Shown one piece after another: positions 31,369 to 38,728 of a DNA stretch of 64,000 nt (positions within the stretch are counted from its first letter, which is position 1; every line of letters begins with the position of its first letter). This stretch comes from Gemmatimonadota bacterium (GTDB lineage: Bacteria > Gemmatimonadota > Gemmatimonadetes > Longimicrobiales > Gaopeijiaceae): assembly GCA_022827345.1 (NCBI GenBank), contig JAJDTB010000032.1, positions 372,001-436,000 on the forward strand, read 5' to 3'. A model generated the notes under the pieces. The model was not told where the DNA came from. It searched no databases and worked only from the letters and a program-made list of their open reading frames with translations. The translations under genes were made by a program, and so were the position numbers.

Positions 31369-32819
31369 TGCGACAGGGTGGGCGCAGGCCGACCGACATC
31401 CCCTTGAGCCACCTCGACGACCGTCCGCGCGAGGAATGCGGCATCGTGGGGATCTGCGGCGTCGAGAATGCCGCCGAACTCTCCTTCCTCGCGCTCTACG
31501 CCCTGCAGCACCGGGGACAGGAGGCCGCCGGCATCTGCGCGGCCAACAACGGCCGGACACGCGTGTACAAGGAACTCGGGCTCGTTTCGGACGTCTTCGA
31601 CGCGAAACGACTCGAATCGCTGCCGGGAAGCACCTCGCTCGGCCACGTCCGCTACTCCACGACCGGCGGCGGTCAGCGGGTCAATGCGCAGCCGATCGTA
31701 GTCGGGTATTCGGAAGGCGACCTGGCGATCGTGCACAACGGCAACCTCACCAATGCCCACGCGGTGAAGCGCCAGCTCGTGCACGAAGGCGCGCTCTTCC
31801 AGAGCACCTCCGACTCCGAGGTCATCGTGCACCTCATCGCGCGCTCGCGGCACCGGATGGTGCAGGCGCAGCTGCGCGACGCGCTCAGCTTCCTCGAGGG
31901 CGCCTATTCGCTCGTGATGACCGTCGGCGAGACGATGTACGCCGTGCGCGACCCGCGCGGCTTCAGGCCGCTCGTCATGGGTGAGCTGAACGGCGGCCAC
32001 ATCGTCACCAGCGAGACCTGCGCCCTGGACATCATGGGTGCCACCTACGTCCGGGACATCGAGCCCGGCGAGCTGGTGCGCTTCCGCAAGGGCGAGGTCG
32101 AAAGCCTCCCCGGGCTGCACCCGCAGACCCCCGCGCCGTGCATCTTCGAGCTCGTCTACTTCGCCCGCCCCGATTCGAACCTTTGGGGGATGAGCGTGGA
32201 CCGCGCGCGGCGGGCCTTCGGCCGGCAGCTGGCCAGGGAGCACCCGGTGCCGGCAGACTGCGTGATCGCCGTGCCGGACAGCGCCAACTCGGCGGCGCTC
32301 GGCTACAGCGAGCAGAGCGGGATCCCGTACGAGCTGGGGCTGCTCCGCAACCATTACATCGGCCGCACCTTCATCCGGCCGTCGCAGGCAGACCGCGACT
32401 TCGGCGCGCGCGTCAAGTACAACCCGGTGAAAGAGGTGCTGGCCGGCCAGCGCGTGGTCGTGGTGGACGACTCGATCGTGCGGGGGACCACTTCATCCAG
32501 CCTGGTCAAGTTCATCCGCGGCGCCGGAGCGGCCGAAGTGCATTTCCGGGTGGCAAGTCCGCCGGTTCGCCACCCCTGCTACTACGGGATCGACATGCCC
32601 TCGAAGGAAGAGCTCAAGGGGTCGGGGATGTCGGTGGACGAGATCGCCGCCGATCTGGAGGTGGACTCGCTCGGGTACCTGTCGCTGGACGGGATGGTCG
32701 ATGCCGTCGCCGAGGGCAGCCCGTACTGCACGGCATGTTTTTCGGGTGATTACACGGCCCCGCTGGTGGATCTGCAGGAGAAAACCCAGAATACTAAACA
32801 ATTTGATTTAGTATTGTAG
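31368..32819 (+). CDS. purF: Amidophosphoribosyltransferase
   Basis: 483 residues. First step of purine synthesis. A 23-residue propeptide precedes the N-terminal nucleophile (CGIVGICGVEN, Cys24), as in Bacillus-type enzymes; PRPP site VVVVDDSIVRGTTSS. Cysteines of the Fe-S type are visible near the C terminus (YCTACFSGDY). The final codons (TQNTKQFDLVL) are made of AT-rich palindromic DNA shared with two other places in the window, unlike the GC-rich rest of the gene. Last gene of the long + string. Confidence 0.95.
   Translation: MRQGGRRPTDIPLSHLDDRPREECGIVGICGVENAAELSFLALYALQHRGQEAAGICAANNGRTRVYKELGLVSDVFDAKRLESLPGSTSLGHVRYSTTGGGQRVNAQPIVVGYSEGDLAIVHNGNLTNAHAVKRQLVHEGALFQSTSDSEVIVHLIARSRHRMVQAQLRDALSFLEGAYSLVMTVGETMYAVRDPRGFRPLVMGELNGGHIVTSETCALDIMGATYVRDIEPGELVRFRKGEVESLPGLHPQTPAPCIFELVYFARPDSNLWGMSVDRARRAFGRQLAREHPVPADCVIAVPDSANSAALGYSEQSGIPYELGLLRNHYIGRTFIRPSQADRDFGARVKYNPVKEVLAGQRVVVVDDSIVRGTTSSSLVKFIRGAGAAEVHFRVASPPVRHPCYYGIDMPSKEELKGSGMSVDEIAADLEVDSLGYLSLDGMVDAVAEGSPYCTACFSGDYTAPLVDLQEKTQNTKQFDLVL
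32790..32815. promoter_or_regulatory. AT-rich palindrome at the purF 3' end (family B)
   Basis: Arms AATACTAAA (32790-32798) and TTTAGTATT (32807-32815) are perfect complements around an 8-bp centre. It overlaps the last codons and stop of purF and lies 22 bp from the serpin stop, so it sits between convergent genes. The same core (ATACTAAACA) recurs at 40973 and, on the other strand, at 47992. The stem is AT-rich, so a strong intrinsic terminator is unlikely; a protein-binding site is favoured. Confidence 0.6.
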
Positions 32820-32837
32820 GCCAGCAAATCGGGTGTA

Positions 32838-34124
32838 TCACATTCCCGAGCCCTCCGGAGGGCTCGCCAGCTTGCCGGCGAAGAGGATGGTGCCGGAGAG
32901 GCGCTCCCGGATGAAGAAGAGGAAGGGCCGATCGGCGCGAAGGACGGGACCAGCGCTTTCAACCACCGTGACCACGGTCGCGGCGGCAGCCTCGGTACCC
33001 TCTTCGTTTACATCCACCCAGGCCTTCTGCCTGACCTGGGAGATGAACAGTCCGCCGACCGGCGAGAGCCTCGATAGATCCGCCCGGTGGTCGAACGCGT
33101 CGACCATGCCAAGGGCGGCGAGATCGTCGTTGAGCGTGCGTTCGTAGGGCAGCCGAAAGCGCGGCAGCAGAAGCAGGAGATCGGTTTCCTGGAAGCCGCG
33201 GGCGATATCCTCCCATGCGGCTGCGTCGAGTGTGGCCGCGAGTTCGTCCACGCTCACGCCCTGCTGCGGCAGCAGCACGGTCATCGAAAAAGCACGGCCC
33301 CCGTACGGCAGATCAACGGCCTGAAACCGGCTGTTCTCCTGGTATTGGAGCTCTCTCCGCAATGTCATGAGCGGCACGGACCGAGTGGAACCGTCGTCCA
33401 GGTGAAAGGGCTCGGTTCGCGTGTCGGACGGATCGAACTGGAAGGTCCACGAACCCTTGAAGTAGATCGCGTTGATCAGGTACATGACGACCGCACCCGG
33501 AATCACGGCGGGAACGATGTCCTCGATGCGTCCCTGCGTGGCGTCCTTCACCCATTCGTTGATGCGCACGGACGCGGCAGGGTCCGCGAAGTCGAGTTCC
33601 GCCACCTCGGCGTCGAAGGCGTCTCGCACGGAGTCCAGGAAGTCCCCTTGCACCGGGAATCCCAGCCGGGTCCATACGGAGTTGCCGATCGCGGTCTCGA
33701 CGGCGGGATCAAGGCCGACGAGGAGTTCGATCAGGGATCCGTAGGAGGCGTTGATCTCCTCCTCGGTGAGGCTCCCGAACCCGAGCACGCCGTGCATCTG
33801 GTTCCAGGTCTCCCCCGCGGCTCCGTTCATGGTCATCCCGAGCGCCATGGACGCCGACAGCGGTGACAGGAAGAGATTGTCGCCCGCGCGGTTGGCCTGC
33901 ACGAGGAGGTCGAATGCGAAACGGTTGCTGGCCCTGATGACCTCGACCTCCGCCGCAGTCAGCGCGCGCGGAAGCTCGGTGATCTCGTCTGTGCCGGGGC
34001 CGGTGAGCGAGTCTCCGCAGCCGGTGGTGGCAAGCAGAAGGAGGATACCCGGACAGGAGAACCGGGGGCAGCGCACGGTGGTGCGGGCGCGGGCGCTCGA
34101 ATCTGACTCTTTGCGCTTGGTCAT
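32838..34124 (-). CDS. Serpin-family serine protease inhibitor, lipoprotein
   Basis: 428 residues. Signal peptide with lipobox LATTGC (Cys36), then a complete serpin fold: NLFLSPLSASMALGM, NSVWTR, NAIYFKGSWTFQFD, KAWVDVNEEGTEAAAAT and RPFLFFIRE. The hinge GTEAAAAT (about 376-383) is that of an inhibitory serpin, able to insert its loop and trap a protease. Counting from the hinge, the cleaved bond is near Ser390-Ala391, with no basic residue at P1, which would suit an elastase- or subtilisin-like target rather than trypsin. Start ATG at 34124; the frame is open upstream but shows no signal there. It is probably anchored in the outer membrane. Confidence 0.92.
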   Translation of the reverse strand: MTKRKESDSSARARTTVRCPRFSCPGILLLLATTGCGDSLTGPGTDEITELPRALTAAEVEVIRASNRFAFDLLVQANRAGDNLFLSPLSASMALGMTMNGAAGETWNQMHGVLGFGSLTEEEINASYGSLIELLVGLDPAVETAIGNSVWTRLGFPVQGDFLDSVRDAFDAEVAELDFADPAASVRINEWVKDATQGRIEDIVPAVIPGAVVMYLINAIYFKGSWTFQFDPSDTRTEPFHLDDGSTRSVPLMTLRRELQYQENSRFQAVDLPYGGRAFSMTVLLPQQGVSVDELAATLDAAAWEDIARGFQETDLLLLLPRFRLPYERTLNDDLAALGMVDAFDHRADLSRLSPVGGLFISQVRQKAWVDVNEEGTEAAAATVVTVVESAGPVLRADRPFLFFIRERLSGTILFAGKLASPPEGSGM

Positions 34125-34342
34125 TTGCCGCCTCAGATCGTCTGGACCGCCGCGGTCGGATTCTGAAAATGTAGCGGTTGCGGGTGACTCCGGCGGAGTT
34201 CCGACTTCGGCTGAGGGCGGAAGCGTTGCCCCTGGCAAGTTCGAGACAACCGTCCGTCGGGGCGCTTCATGGCCCGTAGCACCAGCTTGCGCCGGCATCC
34301 AGGCATTCGCTATATGGTCGCCAACACCAAACCGACATTCCC
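34125..34342. other. Divergent spacer between serpin and channel-like protein
   Basis: 218 bp holding the promoters of both neighbours. It contains a short inverted repeat ACTCC-GGC-GGAGT near 34190 and an AT-richer patch near 34165-34175. I see no gene and no clear -35/-10 pair. Confidence 0.3.
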
Positions 34343-35437
34343 ATGCGCAGAATACTGCTGAACCCGACAGCCTGGCTGGCGATCCGTATCACGGCCTGCG
34401 TGGCCGTGGTTGTCGTGTCTTTCGGTTATGCGTTCACTGGCATCCACTCCGACGTGCTGATAGGCGCGGGCTGCGGCATTGCAATCGGGACAGGTGTCAG
34501 CCTCCGGGGACGATCACTTGGCAGCAGTCCGTGGACCGGTGTCCTGATCGGATCGATCGTGGGCATCGCCGCAGTGTTCTGTGCCGGTGCACTCTCGGGC
34601 AACCGATGGGGATTCATCATACCTCCCACGCTGGCCCTGGCGGTAGGGCTCATCTGCGGGATCCGCGGGCCATCGCTCGCAGGGTATAGAGACTTGCGGC
34701 ACGAGACCTTCATTGTGGCTGTGTTGCTTGGCCTGGGGCTCCTTCCCTATGTGGTCGCAGTGAGCTTCCGTGCCTTTCTCGTACCGATGCAGCCCCTGCT
34801 GTTAGTGCCCTGGATCACGCTGATGGCCGGTTTCCTCAGCCGTAATCGGGAGGGTTGGCAGGACGCCCGCCCCTCACGGCTTCTGGTACTGGGTGTGGTT
34901 GCCGTGTTCATCCTCATGGGTCTTCTGATGGCAGGTGAGATCCGTGGACCTCGATTCATCGTCCTGGCACTGACCATCGCTCTCCTGGTGGCCACGTTGG
35001 TGGCGCTTCCCGCAGCCGCTTTTCTTCTGGGGCGCGCCGCGATCACGTGGCTTCAGCCCCGGCTCCGAGTGTATGGCCACCTTGCCGACTACCTGCGCGT
35101 AATGTGGGTCCCGATCGGGGGATTTGCCGTCGGCTACCTGACGATCATCTTCCTGTTTTCCGGGTTTTACGGAATGCTGGGGCGGTTCCAGCCCGGGGCG
35201 TTCACGGGTGCCGCCACCGGGATTGCCGACTGGTTGTCGTTCGCTTTCTTCACCGCGCTCGGGCAGGACTTCACGACGGTCGCCCCGGTCTCGGTCGCAG
35301 CAAGGATGCTCGTCGGTGTCCACCTGATCCTCTCGGCGGGTTGGGCGCTCGTGTTGTTCGCGGCGGTGATGTCGTCCATCAAGCCGAGGCTCGACCGGAT
35401 CGCACATCGCCTCGGTGACGACGGCAGCGACGCCTAG
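34343..35437 (+). CDS. Polytopic membrane protein with a K+ channel-like pore region lacking the GYG filter
   Basis: 364 residues with about eight hydrophobic segments (near 12-30, 35-52, 60-80, 90-105, 125-160, 180-205, 210-235, 260-285) followed by a C-terminal hydrophobic, pore-helix and hydrophobic arrangement. The last part, DWLSFAFFTALGQDF then PVSVAARMLVGVHLILSAGW (about 296-333), closely recalls the S5-pore-S6 unit of two-helix K+ channels (TVGYGD ... P.S...R). Here TALGQDF (304-310) replaces TxGYGD, so K+ selectivity is doubtful. Lower GC than the purine genes. Alternative: an unrelated transporter with chance similarity. Confidence 0.7.
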   Translation: MRRILLNPTAWLAIRITACVAVVVVSFGYAFTGIHSDVLIGAGCGIAIGTGVSLRGRSLGSSPWTGVLIGSIVGIAAVFCAGALSGNRWGFIIPPTLALAVGLICGIRGPSLAGYRDLRHETFIVAVLLGLGLLPYVVAVSFRAFLVPMQPLLLVPWITLMAGFLSRNREGWQDARPSRLLVLGVVAVFILMGLLMAGEIRGPRFIVLALTIALLVATLVALPAAAFLLGRAAITWLQPRLRVYGHLADYLRVMWVPIGGFAVGYLTIIFLFSGFYGMLGRFQPGAFTGAATGIADWLSFAFFTALGQDFTTVAPVSVAARMLVGVHLILSAGWALVLFAAVMSSIKPRLDRIAHRLGDDGSDA

Positions 35438-35464
35438 CGCGGCAGGTTCCGTCCGCTTGGAGGC

Positions 35465-35561
35465 GCTTGCATCGCACGTCCGCCGACTGCAAGCTGGGAT
35501 TCCCGAGACCGTCGGCTCGGGTGACGCCCGACGGTAACCGTCGTCCCGCGATTAGCGGAGG
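35465..35561 (+). ncRNA. Candidate structured 5' leader with mutually exclusive hairpins
   Basis: The 130-bp gap before the dienelactone hydrolase gene contains stem GCTTGCA/TGCAAGC (35465-35471 with 35488-35494), then ACCGTCGG (35508-35515), CCGACGGT (35528-35535) and ACCGTCG (35537-35543). The second of these three can pair with either the first or the third, not both. CCCGAG (35502-35507) and CTCGGG (35516-35521) offer another competing stem. A last hairpin, CCGC/GCGG (35546-35549 with 35555-35558), covers part of the GGAGG ribosome site at 35557-35561. This is the layout of a switch-like leader. No known riboswitch class recognised. Confidence 0.45.
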
Positions 35562-35567
35562 ATTCCC

Positions 35568-36494
35568 ATGACCAAACGAAAGAAGGCGAGCGATTTCCCC
35601 CAGGAGGTGCTGGCGCTCTTCGATGGCTACGTCCACGGGCACATCCAGCGCCGGGACTTCCTGGAGGGCGCCGGAAAGGTGCTGGGCGGCGGCGCGGCGG
35701 CCGTGGCGGTCCTCGACGCACTTCGTCCCAACTACGCATGGGCGCGGCAGGTGGAGACCGACGATGTCCGGATCCGGCAGGAGTACGTCACCTACCCTTC
35801 GCCGGACGGCTCGGGGACCATGCGGGGCTACATGGCCATGCCCGCCGGCGCGACGGAGCCGAAGCCGGCGGTTCTTGTCATTCACGAGAATCGCGGCCTG
35901 AACCCCTACATCGAAGACGTGGTGCGCAGGTTCGCGGCGGCGGACTTCGTGGCGCTGGGGCCGGACGCGCTCACCCCCCTGGGCGGCTATCCAGGCAACG
36001 ACGACGAAGGCCGCGTGATGCAGCGGCAGCTCGACCGGGACGTCATGATGGAGGACTGGGTGGCCGCGTTCCGGTTCCTGCGCGACCACGAGACGACCAC
36101 CGGGCGCGTCGGAGCCGTCGGATTCTGCTACGGCGGCGGAGTCGTGAACCAACTCGCGGTCCGCCTTCCGGACCTGGGGGCCGGCGTGCCGTTCTACGGG
36201 TCGGCGCCGGACCCGGCGGACGTGCCCTCAATTCAGGCGCCCCTCATGATCCAGCTCGCGGGCCTGGACGAGCGGATCAACGCCCGCTACCCGGCGTACC
36301 AGGAGGCGCTGGAGGCGAACGGGAATGACTTCGCGGTCCACGTCTATGAGGGCGCCAACCACGGATTCCACAACGACACCACCCCACGTTACGACCAGGA
36401 AGCGGCTGCCCTCGCGCAGGAGCGCACTATCGCGTTCTTCAACGAGCACCTGCGGGGCGAGGGGCTCATGCCTCCGAGTCTGCCAGCAGATTGA
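35568..36494 (+). CDS. Dienelactone hydrolase family protein, Tat-exported
   Basis: 308 residues. Twin-arginine signal QRRDFLEG (Arg28-Arg29) with a hydrophobic Ala/Gly stretch after it, so a folded enzyme is likely sent to the periplasm. Alpha/beta-hydrolase core: HENRGLNPYIEDVVRRFA, nucleophile Cys187 in GFCYGGG, Asp in GLDERIN and His in GANHGFHND. The cysteine triad is that of the dienelactone hydrolase/carboxymethylenebutenolidase family; true substrate unknown. Start ATG at 35568 with GGAGG 6 nt upstream; the leader may regulate translation. Its end overlaps a decayed gene on the other strand by 29 bp. Confidence 0.9.
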   Translation: MTKRKKASDFPQEVLALFDGYVHGHIQRRDFLEGAGKVLGGGAAAVAVLDALRPNYAWARQVETDDVRIRQEYVTYPSPDGSGTMRGYMAMPAGATEPKPAVLVIHENRGLNPYIEDVVRRFAAADFVALGPDALTPLGGYPGNDDEGRVMQRQLDRDVMMEDWVAAFRFLRDHETTTGRVGAVGFCYGGGVVNQLAVRLPDLGAGVPFYGSAPDPADVPSIQAPLMIQLAGLDERINARYPAYQEALEANGNDFAVHVYEGANHGFHNDTTPRYDQEAAALAQERTIAFFNEHLRGEGLMPPSLPAD

Positions 36495-36784
36495 CGATCA
36501 GGCGGATCATCAAGTCCTTGTTGGCGGGTGCGCTTTCGGCGATAAGGAGCGTGAGCGCGGTGAGCGCCTGGGGGTTCAGGTCGTGATGCAGTCCCTCCTG
36601 CCGAAGGTAGAGCAGGAACAGAAGCGAGCCGATGCGCTTGTTGCCATCGGTGAAGGGACGGTCCTTCACCAGGAAGTAGAGCAGATTCGCGGCCTTCTCC
36701 TCGCGGGTTCAGCTGGATCTCGCCGTCCGGGGCCTCGTAGACGACGACCTCGCCGCCCGGGCGGGGTTGGGAAGTGTCGGTCAC
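36466..36784 (-). pseudogene. Remnant of a RhuM/Fic-type gene with internal deletion and frameshift
   Basis: On the - strand a start at 36784 opens a frame with GEVVVYEAPDGEIQL, the usual N terminus of RhuM-type proteins. Immediately afterwards, in a different frame, comes EEKAANLLYFLVKDRPFTDGNKRIG followed by SLLFLLYL, the C-terminal Fic/Doc AMP-transferase motif (here PFTDGNKR), running to a stop at 36466. The roughly 200 residues that normally separate these parts are missing, so the gene has lost its middle and its frame. The remaining 3' part could still be translated from GTG 36669 but lacks the Fic fold core. Likely a relic of an accessory element. Confidence 0.75.
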
Positions 36785-36927
36785 TCGGTCGGCTCCCTTT
36801 CCTCGAGGCGGCGCTCGCCCACGCGTGAAATGATGATCCGTTGCCGGAGACGCTGGAAGCTAACTGTTCCGCATCGCCTTTCCGAAGTTCGCCCAACTAC
36901 CCGCAATTGCACCTGCACGCGCGAGCC

Positions 36928-38523
36928 TCACCGCGGCAACCTCGGAACGTTTAGCGGACTCGCCTCCAGCACCTGACCCCAGATCCTCCGCCCCACCGCG
37001 TCGGCCTCCCGCAGGATTGCCTCCTCGTCCATGGTGGTGACCTCGCGGTCGCGCATGACGAACTGCCCGTCGATCATGACCGACTCGATGTCGCCCGGGT
37101 GGCCGCTGTGGACCAGCGCGGAGATGATCCGTCCCGCCGGCACCAGGTGGGCCCGCAGCGTGTCCACCACAAGAAGGTCGGCTTTCTTGCCGACTTCGAG
37201 CGTGCCGATTTCGTCGGGCTGCTGAACCGCCAGCGCCCCTCCCTGCGTGCAGTCCGCCAGGATGTCCTCGGGCTGCGGCGCCAGGCCGGGCACCTCGTCG
37301 CCATCGCGGTTGCGCCGGATCCGCTCGGTCAGGAGCGCGATCCGCATCACCTCGAAGACGTCGTTGGTGTTGTTGTCGGTGCCGAGCGCGATCGGGCAGC
37401 CGGCCGTCCGCAGGGCCGGGATCGGCGGGCTGATTCCGCGGTTCGCCGCCATCCCCGCCTGGTGCGCGATGATCGTGCCGGACCGCCCAAGCAGCGCGAC
37501 CTCGGCATCGTTCACGTAGCGGGCGTGCGCCGCGAAGAGGCGGGGGCCGAGGAAATCGTGCCGGTCCAGGTATTCCGCCGGGCGCAGGCGGTGGTGCATG
37601 ACCATGAACTCGTACTCGGCGCGGCTCTGGTTCAGGTGGATGGTGTAGCCGAGGTCGTGGGTCTCGGCGAAGTCGCGCACGGCGGCCAGCAGCTCGGGCG
37701 ACGACGTCTCGGTGAGCGCCGCCGCCGGAAACACCGAGACGCGGCCATTTCGCGCTCCGTGCCAGGTGCTGAACAGGTCGTCGATGCGCTGGAGCCCCTC
37801 CTCCCGCAGCCTCTCCGAGAACCGCGGCGTCTCGCTGACCGTCCGCGCCATCGCCCTGGTCGACATCGGGCCCGGTACGTTCTCGGCGTCGCGAATCCCC
37901 TCCGCCAGCACGCAGCGCAGCCCCGAGTCGGCGAGCACCGCCGCCTGTCGCTGCACGTTGCCCGTGTACTCGACGATGGTCGTCGTCCCGGTGCGGATCG
38001 CCTCCAGCGCCGCGACCTGCACCATCAGATTGCCCTCCTCGCCTTCAAGGAGGCTCCCGGGCGAGATCGCCAGATTCGCCGTGTTCGGGAACCCGAAATC
38101 CTCGTTGAAGCCGCGCGCGATGACCGCCCGCATGTGCGCGTGAGTGTTGATCAGGCCCGGAAACAGCGCCTTCCCCCGTCCGTCGTACCGCTCGGCCCTC
38201 GGATACTGCTCGAGCACCTCGTCCGTGGGACCGATCGCGGCGATGCGGTTGCCTGCGACTGCCAGCGCAACGTCGTCCTGCACGGCGTCAGGGTTGGCTA
38301 CGGTAGTGTTTGTGAAGACGACCGTGGTCTCCTGGACTTCCCGGATCATGCCGGACGGTGCGCCGTCATGCAGGTGCGCCTGCAGGTGATCCGCCTTCAC
38401 CAACAGGGCCGCCGTGCCGGCCCCGGTGGCGGCCAGCCATTTCCTGCGCGAGAGGCTCGCCGCGCTGCCAGAGGAGTCGGGCGTCGGAGCCGAGTTCTTT
38501 CGGGTCGTGGTCGACATGGTCAT
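36928..38523 (-). CDS. Tat-exported amidohydrolase (cytosine deaminase/TRZ-ATZ-like superfamily)
   Basis: 531 residues. Twin-arginine signal SRRKWLAATGAG (about 25-36). Metal-dependent hydrolase core: first metal site HAH (His128, His130 in NTHAHM), then HLNQSRAEYE, HARY region and Asp in GTDNNTND, closing with the composite beta domain (LEVGKKADLLVVD ... RDREVTTMDEEAI). Such enzymes deaminate or dechlorinate N-heterocycles; substrate cannot be assigned. Periplasmic location is less common for this group. Divergent from the S9 peptidase at 38729. Confidence 0.88.
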   Translation of the reverse strand: MTMSTTTRKNSAPTPDSSGSAASLSRRKWLAATGAGTAALLVKADHLQAHLHDGAPSGMIREVQETTVVFTNTTVANPDAVQDDVALAVAGNRIAAIGPTDEVLEQYPRAERYDGRGKALFPGLINTHAHMRAVIARGFNEDFGFPNTANLAISPGSLLEGEEGNLMVQVAALEAIRTGTTTIVEYTGNVQRQAAVLADSGLRCVLAEGIRDAENVPGPMSTRAMARTVSETPRFSERLREEGLQRIDDLFSTWHGARNGRVSVFPAAALTETSSPELLAAVRDFAETHDLGYTIHLNQSRAEYEFMVMHHRLRPAEYLDRHDFLGPRLFAAHARYVNDAEVALLGRSGTIIAHQAGMAANRGISPPIPALRTAGCPIALGTDNNTNDVFEVMRIALLTERIRRNRDGDEVPGLAPQPEDILADCTQGGALAVQQPDEIGTLEVGKKADLLVVDTLRAHLVPAGRIISALVHSGHPGDIESVMIDGQFVMRDREVTTMDEEAILREADAVGRRIWGQVLEASPLNVPRLPR

Positions 38524-38728
38524 GCGCCTCCGCGGGATTGGTGAGAAGTCATTCGCGAGCTTGTCCGAGTATGTGTCGCGGCCGGGAGCGCATCAAGCAG
38601 GGTCCGGTCCCTGCCCCTCCTCGCCGACCTTGATCTCTGTGCGTATCATCAAGGGCAACGGCAGATCGTCGCGGAGTGAAGCGGCGACTCGCCACAGCTA
38701 CAGTCCACCGTCGCCAAAGAGGTTTCAG

